Position numbers and translations under genes: made by a program. A stretch of DNA of 35,633 nucleotides from NCBI GenBank assembly GCA_041477005.1, contig JBGOUJ010000011.1, positions 1 through 35,633 of the forward strand. The letters run 5' to 3'. The stretch is from JBGOUJ01 sp041477005. GTDB taxonomy: Bacteria > Acidobacteriota > Terriglobia > Bryobacterales > JACQDG01. Within the stretch, counting starts at the first letter, position 1; every line of letters starts with the position of its first letter. The notes beneath the pieces are model-generated. The model worked only from the letters and a program-made list of their open reading frames with translations. It made no database searches and was not told the origin of the DNA. This document shows, piece after piece, positions 1 through 7,694 of the stretch.

Positions 1-893
1 CTCGATACCCATACGTAGCCCATCCCGTCATACCAGCGCCAATATCCCGACCGAAACGGCGCCCAGCCCTCCGGGACGCGCGGTTGCCAGACCTTGCCCA
101 GGTCGGCGGTGTCCATCCACTTGCCCTGGGCGTTCAACTCGCCTAAACCGGAAGGAAATAGACCGGAAGGAAATAGACCGGAAGGAAATGCCGCCAGCTT
201 CGGGCCTGTCGCCGGAGAACTCTCCGGGGCGCCGTCTGGGGCGCTGTCTTGGGCGCTGTTTTGACTCACCGCTTCCCGATCGCGCTGCTCGTTCCATTGG
301 TCGAGCGGCCGCGCGCTCACTTCGCGGAACAACTGGAACCGATCCGTCGCCTGCGGATCGACTCTAACGGTCGTGCCTTCCGGAAGCTCCATTTCCGCCG
401 CTCGGGAGCTGAACCGGACGCGGCCCTCCAGAATCGCTACGGTCGATGTATCCTGCCCCGCATCCACCCGCACACGCGCCCCACCCAAGAAGGTGATCTC
501 CAGGCCGGGCGCCACTACAATGAACGCGTCGAGACCGACAGGCTCGGCGGTGGCATAGAGCGTGCCGCGCTCGAGGGACACCAGGCTGATCCGCTGGCCG
601 GTCGAGAGGCGCGCCAAATCGGAAAGCTCGGCCAGCGCCGCGGGACCCAGCCGGACCATGCTGCCCTCATCCAGCTCGATCTCGGCGCGTCCGCCGGCGG
701 GCGTTTCCACCCAGAATCCCTGCCCCATCGGCAGATTGCGCTCGGCGGGGATCCGCTCGCCGCTCTGGGGCTGCTCGATCGTCACGGCGCCTTCGGCCAG
801 GGTCAGCCGCACAAAGCGCAGATGCATGTCGGCAGGGAGCGAAGAAACCGGAAGAAGAAACCCCAGGGCGACGGCTAAGCAGGGCACACGCAT
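1..893 (-). CDS. FecR-domain exported protein (3' end beyond window)
   Basis: The reading frame is open from an ATG at 893 to the left edge (297 codons), so the C-terminus is missing. GGAGG lies about 6 nt upstream of the ATG. Residues 1-22 form a signal peptide (hydrophobic stretch LAVALGFLLP, then SLPA). Residues about 55-190 read as a FecR-like beta domain: VETPAGGRAEIELDEGSMVR, then an LERGTLYATAE step, then AILEGRVRFSS. The linker that follows contains three exact FPSGL repeats. The last residues (KWMDTADLGKVWQPRV, GWAPFRSGYWRWYDGMGYVW) have the Trp/Tyr/Gly-rich look of the DUF6600-type domain that often follows FecR domains. Function is unknown: FecR domains take part in signalling or surface sensing, but no sigma factor is adjacent. 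It diverges from rnr with a 90-bp gap. I am confident of the domain and unsure of the role. Confidence 0.8.
   Translation of the reverse strand, partial: MRVPCLAVALGFLLPVSSLPADMHLRFVRLTLAEGAVTIEQPQSGERIPAERNLPMGQGFWVETPAGGRAEIELDEGSMVRLGPAALAELSDLARLSTGQRISLVSLERGTLYATAEPVGLDAFIVVAPGLEITFLGGARVRVDAGQDTSTVAILEGRVRFSSRAAEMELPEGTTVRVDPQATDRFQLFREVSARPLDQWNEQRDREAVSQNSAQDSAPDGAPESSPATGPKLAAFPSGLFPSGLFPSGLGELNAQGKWMDTADLGKVWQPRVPEGWAPFRSGYWRWYDGMGYVWVS
147..190 (-). repeat. 15-bp tandem repeat coding FPSGL x3
   Basis: Three head-to-tail copies of a 15-bp unit (accggaaggaaatag on the plus strand; the last differs at its end) lie in frame in the FecR-protein linker. They encode FPSGL three times. 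The unit length is a multiple of three and the copies are nearly identical, which suggests recent slippage expansion. Confidence 0.9.
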
Positions 894-983
894 GACCCGC
901 CTCCACAGTTAAGACGCCGGCATCGCGCCAACCGTTGCCCCATTCTCTACCGATGGCAGTGCGATCATCGCGGTAGGATCAAG

Positions 984-3386
984 ATGGTGGACGACCAACT
1001 TCTCCTCGACCACATCGGCCGGCTGCCCCACGGGCGGGCCAACTACAAGCAACTGGTGCGCGAACTGGGCGCGAAGGGCGACGAGCGCCGCGATCTCGAC
1101 CGCCTGCTCGAGAGCCTGGTCGAACGTGGCAGGCTGATCGAGGCCCGCTCCGGTCACTACCTGCTGACCGAGCGACAGAGCGAATACGTTGCCGGCCGGC
1201 TAAGCCTGCACCGCGACGGCTACGGCTTCGTCATTCTCGACCGGACCGCCGGCGCGGCCCAGCCGGACATCTACGTCGATGCCCAGTCGGCGGCGGGCGC
1301 CATGCATGGCGACCGGGTGCTGGTGCGGCTGCGCGGCCCCTCCGAAGGCCGGCTGGTCCGCATCCTTTCCCGCGCCCACACCGAAGTGGTGGGTCAGTTC
1401 CACTACAGCGGGCGCGGCAGCTACGTAAAGCCTTACGACGAGAAGATCCGCGAAGACATCGTGATTCCGCCCGGCGCCGAGCTTCCGCCAGAGGCGGACA
1501 CGTCGCCGGCGGAAGTCGGGCCGGCCGCCGGGGCGGACACGACACCGGCGGGAGTTGGGCCGGCCGCCGGGCAGGCCACGCCGCAGAAGCGCCGGCCCCT
1601 CTCCCGGCCAATCGACCGGCTGGGCGAGGTCCGGGCGGTCCAGGTTTCGAGCGCCGAAGAGATGGACCGCGCCGTAGTGAACGTCGAGCTGACCGACTTC
1701 CCGACGCCGACCGAGCCGCCGCGCGGCCGGGTGATCGAGGTGCTGGGCCGGCCGGGTGATTTCGGCATCGACGTTGAGATCATCATCCGCAAGCACCACC
1801 TGCCTCATCGCTTCCCCGCCGAGGTCCTCGAAGAGGCCGAACGCCTTGAGGCGGTGATCGGCGCCGGGGAAATCGAGCGCCGCCGGGACTTTCGCGCCCT
1901 CGAGATAGTGACCATCGACGGCGAAACGGCCCGGGATTTCGACGACGCCGTCTGGGTGGAGCGGCTGGCCAACGGCCACTTCCAGCTCCAGGTCCACATC
2001 GCCGACGTGGCCCATTACGTCCGCGAGGGCTCGGCGATCGATCGGGAAGCGCGGCTGCGCGGAACAAGCGCGTATTTTCCCGACCGCGCCGTGCCGATGC
2101 TCCCCTACGAGCTCTCGACTGGCCTCTGCTCGCTCAACCCGCGCGCCGACCGGCTCGTTCTATCCGTGCTGCTCGAAATCGACCCACAGGGAGACGTGGT
2201 CCAGGCCGATTTCGGCGAGGGCGTGATTCGCAGCGCCGAGCGGATGACCTACACCGACGTGAACCTGGTGCTGGCCGGCGATGCGGCGCTGCGAGAGCGT
2301 TACGCACCGCTCGTCGCCCGCTTCGAGCGGATGGGCGAGCTGGCCCAGATCCTGAACCGGAGGCGCCACAAGCGCGGCTCGATGGACTTCGATCTGCCCG
2401 AGCCGCTAATCGAGTTTGACGAGTCGGGCTTCGTCACCTCGATCGTCCGGGCCGAGCGCAACATCGCTCATCGGCTCATCGAGGAGTTCATGCTGGCGGC
2501 CAACGAGGCCGTTGCCTCGCTGCTCGAAAAGCGGCTCCCGGCCTCGCTCTATCGCATCCACGAAAAGCCGGATTCGCGCCGGGTAATGGAATTCGAGCAG
2601 GTGGCGGCAACGTTCGGTTATTCGCTCGGCGTCGGCCCCGTGCAGGCGCGGGATTCCGGCTACACGGTCCGCCACCGGGACCATACCACCTCCCGAAGGG
2701 AGGACAGGACAAAGTCCCGGCGCAGTCTCGTCCTGCCGGAAGGCGACCTGTCCGTCACCTCCCGGCACTATCAGAAGCTGATCGCCCGCATCGCCGGAAA
2801 GCCCGAAGAGCGCATCCTGAGCTACCTGATGCTGCGCTCGCTCAAGCAGGCCCGCTACAGCGAGGAAAACCAGGGTCACTTCGCCCTGGCCTCGCCCTGC
2901 TACACCCATTTCACCTCCCCGATCCGCCGCTACCCGGACCTGGTGGTCCACCGGCTGCTGAAATCCGTGCTCGCGAGCAAGCCGTCGACCGCGGGCGCCC
3001 AGCCCGGCGCCGGCAAAGCCCTGCTACACGGGGTGGGGGAGGAGTGCTCCTTCACCGAGCGGCGCGCCGCCGAGGCCGAGCGCGAGCTGCTCGACTGGAA
3101 AAAGGCCCGCTTCATGGAAGAGCGGCTGGGCGACGAGTTTTCTGCCATCGTGGTGAGCGCCAACCGCTACGGCCTGCTGGTCGAGCTGCTCGACCTGTTC
3201 ATCGAGGGTTGGGCGCCCATCGAGACCTTCAGCGGCGACCGCTATACCTACCGGGAAAGCCTGCGGGCCATCGTCGGCGAGCGCCGGAAGCGGAAGTTCA
3301 CGATCGGCGACCGCCTGACAGTGCGGGTGGACCGCGTGCAGGCTCTCGAGCGGAAAGTCTTGTTTTCTTGGGTTCCCGAGCGGTAG
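984..3386 (+). CDS. rnr: ribonuclease R (RNB-family 3'-5' exoribonuclease)
   Basis: An 800-residue RNase II/R family enzyme that degrades structured RNA from the 3' end. The order is an N-terminal winged-helix region (about 1-65), cold-shock/OB domains (about 66-160 and 210-280), the RNB catalytic domain from about 310 and a C-terminal S1 domain (about 705-800). The catalytic Asp cluster is visible in TIDGETARDFDDAVWVE, and the conserved C-terminal RNB signature is HFTSPIRRYPDLVVHR. GGAT precedes the ATG by about 6 nt. Two insertions are unusual. One is a 13-residue unit repeated twice (residues 171-196) between the OB domains. The other is a basic segment of roughly 25 residues (about 567-592) inside the RNB domain, between FGYSLG and SRHYQKL, where homologues run almost directly together. 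Both keep the frame, so the enzyme is probably functional. Confidence 0.95.
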   Translation: MVDDQLLLDHIGRLPHGRANYKQLVRELGAKGDERRDLDRLLESLVERGRLIEARSGHYLLTERQSEYVAGRLSLHRDGYGFVILDRTAGAAQPDIYVDAQSAAGAMHGDRVLVRLRGPSEGRLVRILSRAHTEVVGQFHYSGRGSYVKPYDEKIREDIVIPPGAELPPEADTSPAEVGPAAGADTTPAGVGPAAGQATPQKRRPLSRPIDRLGEVRAVQVSSAEEMDRAVVNVELTDFPTPTEPPRGRVIEVLGRPGDFGIDVEIIIRKHHLPHRFPAEVLEEAERLEAVIGAGEIERRRDFRALEIVTIDGETARDFDDAVWVERLANGHFQLQVHIADVAHYVREGSAIDREARLRGTSAYFPDRAVPMLPYELSTGLCSLNPRADRLVLSVLLEIDPQGDVVQADFGEGVIRSAERMTYTDVNLVLAGDAALRERYAPLVARFERMGELAQILNRRRHKRGSMDFDLPEPLIEFDESGFVTSIVRAERNIAHRLIEEFMLAANEAVASLLEKRLPASLYRIHEKPDSRRVMEFEQVAATFGYSLGVGPVQARDSGYTVRHRDHTTSRREDRTKSRRSLVLPEGDLSVTSRHYQKLIARIAGKPEERILSYLMLRSLKQARYSEENQGHFALASPCYTHFTSPIRRYPDLVVHRLLKSVLASKPSTAGAQPGAGKALLHGVGEECSFTERRAAEAERELLDWKKARFMEERLGDEFSAIVVSANRYGLLVELLDLFIEGWAPIETFSGDRYTYRESLRAIVGERRKRKFTIGDRLTVRVDRVQALERKVLFSWVPER
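1494..1571 (+). repeat. 39-bp tandem duplication inside rnr
   Basis: Two adjacent 39-bp units (1494-1532 and 1533-1571) encode ADTSPAEVGPAAG and ADTTPAGVGPAAG. They sit in the linker between the OB-fold domains of RNase R, outside the conserved cores. Confidence 0.9.
2680..2763 (+). repeat. in-frame palindromic insert in the rnr catalytic domain
   Basis: The segment has a 6-bp hairpin CCTCCC-GAA-GGGAGG at 2689-2703. The arm 2698-2710 (GGGAGGACAGGAC) is partly complementary to GTCCTG (2730-2735) and to CCTGTCC plus CCTCCC (2747-2763). It translates to a basic, Arg/Ser-rich insert absent from the usual RNB alignment. Whether it is a dispersed element cannot be told from one copy. Confidence 0.5.
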
Positions 3387-3516
3387 TGACTCGCCAAGGA
3401 ATTGGCGCGCGCCGCAATCTTGTCGGCCCTCTCTGCTCTCACCGGCGTTCCAAAGCTCCTGTTTTCACAGCTTCGCTTTTGGCGCGGGAGTTGCTGGGCT
3501 ACCCACGGAGCTCACC

Positions 3517-4482
3517 ATGATTACCCCACCGTTGCATTCGACCAAGGCTGCACCTCAACCCGCGCCGGCGTCGTCGCCCGCACAGCACGGGAGGATAAGT
3601 CACTTTCAGGCTCTGTTCGAGCAGAAGCCCCTCGACGAGCCCGAAGCGCCCCTCCCCAAGCCGTCGCAGGCGGCACTGCAGGCGGTCGCTGGACTCGCCA
3701 AGCCCTCACAGACGTCGGTTCAGACGGTCGCTCGTCTCGCCCACCCGTCGCAGACGGCCGTTCAGACGGTTGCTCCGCTCGCCCAGCCGTTACAGAAAGC
3801 GGTTCAGACGGCCGCTTCCCTCGCCCAGACGGCACGGACGGCGGTTCAGTCGGTCGCTCGCCTCGCCCAGCCGTTACAGAAGGTGGTTCAAACGGTCGCT
3901 CCCGCACCAACGGCACGGACGGCGGTTCAGACGGTCGCTCGTCTCGCCCAGCCGTCGCAGATGGCGGTTCAGACGGACGCTCCGCTCGCCCGGCCCTTAC
4001 AGACGGTGGTTCAGACCGTCGCTCCCCTCGCCCAGACCGCACTCAACACGATCGGGTCCCTCGCACAGCCCGGACCGACGATCCCGGCGGGAACGATCCA
4101 CACCCAGGCAGCACAGCCGCTCCAACCGGCCGTCTCCGCCACTGCCAGCGACCCGGCGCCGCCCACCACGACACCCGCCGCCCCTTCAGGCGCTCCGCCC
4201 CAGGTTCCCGGACTTGACCTGCGGGAATACACCCCAATTCAGGCGACTGTCGCGCTCAACCCGTTGCTCGCTGCAATCAAGAACGCCGGGATCGACCCCA
4301 ACAGTCTCCAATTCGATCAGCTTCAGGCCTATGAGGCTTTCCCAGGCCGGGCGGACCTGAGCTACACCACGCAGCAGATCCTTATCCGCGGTCCCAAGGG
4401 CGCTCAACTGTTTGACTTGAATCTGGCCTTGAAAACGCCCTGGGTGACCGCGGCCGAGCTGCGTTACTACGGCGTGGTCTGA
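3517..4482 (+). CDS. protein of ten 14-residue repeats, unknown function
   Basis: I do not recognise this 321-residue protein. Residues 1-45 are a Pro/Ala-rich start without a signal peptide. Residues about 46-184 are ten near-identical 14-residue units of the form LAQPSQTAVQTVAP (one unit is 13). A Pro/Thr/Ala linker follows, and then a C-terminal segment of about 95 residues that looks folded (from VPGLDLREYTPI through TTQQILIRGP to AELRYYGVV). The ATG is preceded by ACGGAG at about 7 nt, which with the globular C-terminus decides the frame. Because the 42-bp unit is stop-free, other frames on both strands are open as well. Its stop (4480-4482) abuts the stop of the minus-strand gene at 4483. 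There is no membrane segment. A coupled role with the flagellar genes is only suggested by position. Confidence 0.65.
   Translation: MITPPLHSTKAAPQPAPASSPAQHGRISHFQALFEQKPLDEPEAPLPKPSQAALQAVAGLAKPSQTSVQTVARLAHPSQTAVQTVAPLAQPLQKAVQTAASLAQTARTAVQSVARLAQPLQKVVQTVAPAPTARTAVQTVARLAQPSQMAVQTDAPLARPLQTVVQTVAPLAQTALNTIGSLAQPGPTIPAGTIHTQAAQPLQPAVSATASDPAPPTTTPAAPSGAPPQVPGLDLREYTPIQATVALNPLLAAIKNAGIDPNSLQFDQLQAYEAFPGRADLSYTTQQILIRGPKGAQLFDLNLALKTPWVTAAELRYYGVV
3652..4068 (+). repeat. 42-bp tandem repeat, about ten units
   Basis: Ten consecutive units of about 42 bp (core cagacggcggttcagacggt) encode the 14-residue repeats of the preceding gene. The units differ by a few substitutions and one lacks a codon, consistent with in-frame expansion followed by divergence. 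Confidence 0.9.
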
Positions 4483-4854
4483 TCAGCTCGCGTGCAGTTG
4501 CCGAACCTTCAACAATAGATCCATCTCTCCGCGCGAGAGCTGGGTTCGGGCGACCGCCGACCCTCGAGGATTGCCGTTGGCCGCCCGTGCCGGCGGCGGG
4601 CTTGCCGGCCATTCCCGCCGGCTTTGAATGGGCGCCTTCCAGGCCGCCGCCTGCTTCCACAGCCGCTCCACGTGCAGCAGCCGGAAATGCAGGCCGGCCG
4701 TCGCCGCCTCAAACCTCTTCTTGATCAGGCCGCACTCCGCCTCGCGTGCAATGATCTCGCAGCGGGCGGCCTCGGCGCGGCGGAACAGCACCCACACCAG
4801 CCCGGCGAGAATGGTTTCCACGCCGATGTGAATCAACTCCAGATCGCTTGTCAT
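4483..4854 (-). CDS. DUF2802-like small flagellar-locus protein
   Basis: A 123-residue protein, the last gene of the minus-strand flagellar block. Residues 6-22 (LIHIGVETILAGLVWVLF) are a single membrane anchor, followed by a basic helical region rich in Glu and Arg. The C-terminus, LSRGEMDLLLKVRQL, matches the short LSxGExxLLLxLR signature that I associate with DUF2802 proteins found next to flagellar genes in other bacteria. The ATG at 4854 is chosen because GGAAAGG lies 9 nt upstream; an in-frame ATG at 4863 touches that site directly and is less likely. The gap to the upstream switch gene is 89 bp. The function of this family is not established. Residues 75-105 are Pro/Ala/Arg-rich and probably disordered. 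Confidence 0.6.
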   Translation of the reverse strand: MTSDLELIHIGVETILAGLVWVLFRRAEAARCEIIAREAECGLIKKRFEAATAGLHFRLLHVERLWKQAAAWKAPIQSRREWPASPPPARAANGNPRGSAVARTQLSRGEMDLLLKVRQLHAS

Positions 4855-4943
4855 GATAGCCATCCTTTCCCGCAAACGCGCACAACACAGCGCGGCGCCA
4901 GCGGTTTCCGGTCTTACCGGGCGCGCCGCGCCCCCCTGTGCGT

Positions 4944-5804
4944 TTAGAAAATCGAGCGAATCCGCTCCTGCCGGCTGACAATCTCGGTCACCCGGATGCC
5001 GTAATTTCCGTCCACGACCACCACCTCGCCGCGGGCGATGACGTAGTTGTTGATCAACACTTCGACCGGCTCGTTGGCGAGCCGGTTCAGTTCCACAATC
5101 GAGCCGGAGGAAAGCTTCAAGACATCTTTCAGGGGCAGTTGCGTGCGGCCGAAGGTCACGCATAGGGGTAATTCGACCTCCATCAACAGCTCGAGATTGC
5201 GAGGCCCGCCGGCGGGGGCGGCGGCCGGAGGCGCCGCGGGTACAGAAGGTGGGCTGGCTGCTTCCGCCGGGCCTTCCATAGCCACAAGCAATTCCACGTT
5301 GGCCGCCACGCCCACCACGTAACTCGATCCCTCCCAGGGAAACTCGATCTGGAGCACCTGGCCGGGGTCATACGGGCCCTCGACCACTTGGGCGGGGGAG
5401 AAGCTGACTCGCCGCCCGAGCCGGTGTGAGATCGCGTCGCCGGCGCCGGCGGCGGTCTGGTTAAGCACCTCGACGAACGTGTCACGGCATTCCCCTTCGG
5501 CCAGCGTCTCGCCGCCCGAAACCATGCGGCCCAGCGCCTCGATGGTCGGCTGCGGCGCCCCTGCCCACAGAGCGGCCCCGGCGACAACGTCCAAGACGAG
5601 GCGGCACCAGGTGGGGGCGGGCCAGTCATCCGGGCGCCGGCAAGCCGTCTGAAATTGCGCCGAGCCCAACGTCTCGGCGCCCGTCATCGCGTCCACAGCC
5701 CGGCGCAGCGCCTCCTGCCAGGCCAGGGTCAGCCAGTGCCGGGGCCCTTCCGCCCTCCACAATTCGCTGACCGGGTTGGAAGAGACGCCTGCCAAATCGA
5801 TCAC
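4944..5804 (-). CDS. fliY: flagellar motor switch protein, CheC/CheX-like plus FliN domain (FliY-like)
   Basis: A 286-residue two-domain protein. The N-terminal half (about 25-175) resembles CheC/CheX/FliY phosphatase-type domains, with EALGRMVSGGE and CRDTFVEVLNQTAAGAGDAI corresponding to their helix signatures. The C-terminal about 80 residues are a complete FliN/SpoA domain (LELLMEVELPLCVTFGRTQL to GIRVTEIVSRQERI). This is the FliY arrangement, so a role in the C-ring, possibly with CheY-P dephosphorylation, is likely; the active-site residues were not verified. Translation starts at a GTG that overlaps the fliM stop (GTGA), implying coupling to fliM. A second, short FliN is encoded at 14545-14799, so the symbol fliY versus fliN is a judgement. 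Confidence 0.8.
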   Translation of the reverse strand: MIDLAGVSSNPVSELWRAEGPRHWLTLAWQEALRRAVDAMTGAETLGSAQFQTACRRPDDWPAPTWCRLVLDVVAGAALWAGAPQPTIEALGRMVSGGETLAEGECRDTFVEVLNQTAAGAGDAISHRLGRRVSFSPAQVVEGPYDPGQVLQIEFPWEGSSYVVGVAANVELLVAMEGPAEAASPPSVPAAPPAAAPAGGPRNLELLMEVELPLCVTFGRTQLPLKDVLKLSSGSIVELNRLANEPVEVLINNYVIARGEVVVVDGNYGIRVTEIVSRQERIRSIF

Positions 5805-6769
5805 CCGTGATCGGAGCCGTGGATCAGGATGGCGCGGTTTCGGCCGGCCACCACCACCTCACCCACGAATTTGCCCTTGCCGTTGACGCTGAGGTGCACC
5901 GGCCGGCTGAGCGGAACATCGAACGTCATCACATCGCCCTGTTCCAGGTGCAGCAGGTCTGCGGCGCGAATCGTACCGCCTTCCAGGCGCGCGTCGATCG
6001 TCACCGGCAGCCCGGCGGCAATGCGCATCATCGACTGCTGGTCCTGGTCGTTGGCGGTCTTCCGCCGCAACGACCATTGCTGCTCGAATTGCTGTCCGAG
6101 CATCTTCACCATGATCGACGGAATGCCGAAGTTCATCATGCCGCGATTGTCGCCGGTGGTGATTTCGAAGCCGATCGCCACGATGGCCTCGTTCGGCGAC
6201 AGAATCTGGATCAATTGCGGCTGCGTCTCCATCGACTCGATCGTAAAGTTGATCTCGTGGACGGGCCGCCAGGTCTCGGTCAGATCGTGCAGCACGATGC
6301 GCAGCACCCCTTCGATGATGCTCTGCTCGATCTCGGTGATCTCGCGGAACTCTTTCATGCTGGCCTTGCCGGTGCCGCCGAGCAGGATGTCGAGGATCGG
6401 AAACACCAGCGACGGGTTGATCTCGAGCACCCCGTTGCCGTCGAGCGGCTTCATGCCGATGGTCGAGATACAGGTCGGGGTAGGCAGGTATTGTAGGAAT
6501 TCGGCGAAAGAAAGCTGCTCGACCGACACCAGGTGCACCACCACGTAGGCGCGCAGGTAGGCGCCGAGCGAGCTGGCCAGGTTGCGAGCGAAGAAGTCGT
6601 GGAGCAGGTGAATCGAGCGAAGCTGCTCCTTGGGGATGCGGTCGGGCCGGCGAAAATCATAGGTGAAGGACTTCTTGGCCGCCGCCTTGGCCTCCTCCAC
6701 CCCAACCGTGCTCGCCTCTCGGAAAAGCCGGTCTATCTCGTCCTGGGAAAGCTGGGTTTCAAATGCCAT
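5801..6769 (-). CDS. fliM: flagellar motor switch protein FliM
   Basis: A 322-residue FliM, the C-ring subunit that binds CheY-P and sits between FliG and FliN. The N-terminal LSQDEIDRLF is the conserved CheY-P-binding region. The middle CheC-like domain includes NPSLVFPILDILLGGTG, and the C-terminal SpoA domain ends in VGEVVVAGRNRAILIHG. The start is placed at 6769 (MAFETQLSQDEID). An in-frame ATG 21 nt upstream lies in the repeat array of the spacer and would add MADGCFL, which looks like translated repeat. No strong Shine-Dalgarno site is visible at either. The gene is followed by the FliY-like gene with a 4-nt overlap and preceded by a 158-bp spacer after fliA. Confidence 0.95.
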   Translation of the reverse strand: MAFETQLSQDEIDRLFREASTVGVEEAKAAAKKSFTYDFRRPDRIPKEQLRSIHLLHDFFARNLASSLGAYLRAYVVVHLVSVEQLSFAEFLQYLPTPTCISTIGMKPLDGNGVLEINPSLVFPILDILLGGTGKASMKEFREITEIEQSIIEGVLRIVLHDLTETWRPVHEINFTIESMETQPQLIQILSPNEAIVAIGFEITTGDNRGMMNFGIPSIMVKMLGQQFEQQWSLRRKTANDQDQQSMMRIAAGLPVTIDARLEGGTIRAADLLHLEQGDVMTFDVPLSRPVHLSVNGKGKFVGEVVVAGRNRAILIHGSDHG

Positions 6770-6776
6770 AAGAAAG

Positions 6777-6920
6777 CAGCCATCAGCCATCAGCCATCGC
6801 CCGTCAGCCGTAAGTCATCGGCGCATCGGTCGTCAGCGTCAGCTATCGGCCCTCGGCCATCAGCGATCAGTCACTAGCAACCGCTTGCTGAAAGCTGACG
6901 GCTGAAAGCTAATGGCTGCA
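6777..6920. repeat. inverted heptad repeat array between fliA and fliM
   Basis: The left arm is a run of 7-bp units of the type CAGCCAT (6777 to about 6872). It is followed by a short unique centre (about 6873-6888) and a right arm of GCTGAAA/GCTGACG units (about 6888-6915) in the opposite orientation. The arms could fold into an imperfect hairpin in the operon transcript. The same architecture recurs at 12965 and 14808. Confidence 0.8.
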
Positions 6921-6927
6921 ACACTCG

Positions 6928-7683
6928 TTAGCTAGGCCATCTGGCGCGTAAGTAGGTGCGCAGCCGTAAGATGGCTTGGGATTTCAGTTGCGAGACGCGC
7001 GTCTCGTGCATTTTTAACACCTCGGCGATCTGGCGAAGCATCAACTCTTCGTAATAGTAGAGCGTCAGGATCGTGCGCTCGACGCGCGGCATCCGGTCCA
7101 GGGCCGTCGAGATCAGCTTCTCGAGCTCCGCGCGCTCGAGCAGGCTCGACGGCCACTGGTCCTCATCATCGGAGATGAAGCGCAGGGCGTCGATCGTCTC
7201 ACCGTCACCGCCGGCGTGCTCGAGCCGCGCCAGGTTGACCGCCCGCACCTCGACCAGCCACTCGTGATATTCCGTCAGGGAGATCCCTAGCTCCTCGGCA
7301 ATCTCCTCCTCGCTCGGCGTGCGGTTGTGCTTCTTCTCGGCCATCATGATGCCCGCTTCGATCAGCTTGGCCTTGCGGCGCTTGTTGCGCGGCGCCCAAT
7401 CGAGCTCGCGGAGACTGTCCAGGATGGCGCCCCGGATCTTGTATTCGGCGTAGGTCTTGAGTTTGACGTTCAGCCGGGGATTGAAATTGTCGATGGCCGT
7501 AATCAACCCGATGATGCCGGCGCTGATCAGGTCTTCCAGGCCCACGCTCTGGGGCAGTTTTTCATGGATGCGTGAGGCGATCAGCTTGACCTGGGGCAGG
7601 TGCTCCAGGATCAGCCGCTCCCGCTCGGCCGTTGCGTCCGTGCTCGCCGGCAGCGAAGTCACGATCGGATGAGTGCCCGGCAT
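6928..7683 (-). CDS. fliA: flagellar sigma-28 factor FliA
   Basis: A 251-residue group 3 sigma factor of the FliA/WhiG type, expected to direct RNA polymerase to late flagellar promoters. Region 2 is seen in QSVGLEDLISAGIIGLITAI and KTYAEYKIRGAILDSLRELDW, region 3 in EEEIAEELGISLTEY, and region 4 in RTILTLYYYEELMLRQIAEV followed by HETRVSQLKSQAI. The start MPGTHPIV at 7683 is supported by GAGGGA about 8 nt upstream, which overlaps the flhF stop; longer in-frame extensions run back into flhF. The antagonist FlgM is encoded at 24036, and two matching promoters are proposed at 23976 and 28498. flhF is 11 nt upstream, and no flhG lies between them. Confidence 0.93.
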   Translation of the reverse strand: MPGTHPIVTSLPASTDATAERERLILEHLPQVKLIASRIHEKLPQSVGLEDLISAGIIGLITAIDNFNPRLNVKLKTYAEYKIRGAILDSLRELDWAPRNKRRKAKLIEAGIMMAEKKHNRTPSEEEIAEELGISLTEYHEWLVEVRAVNLARLEHAGGDGETIDALRFISDDEDQWPSSLLERAELEKLISTALDRMPRVERTILTLYYYEELMLRQIAEVLKMHETRVSQLKSQAILRLRTYLRARWPS

Positions 7684-7694
7684 GGCTGTTTCCC

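Noticed and set aside
3387..3516. Terminator after rnr at the small hairpin gccaaggaattggc
   Set aside because: The stem is only 5 bp and no T-run follows.
3521..4217. Minus-strand 173-codon and plus-strand 271-codon repeat frames over the 42-bp repeat
   Set aside because: A stop-free 42-bp unit leaves several frames open. The 3517 frame is preferred for its ribosome site and folded-looking C-terminus.
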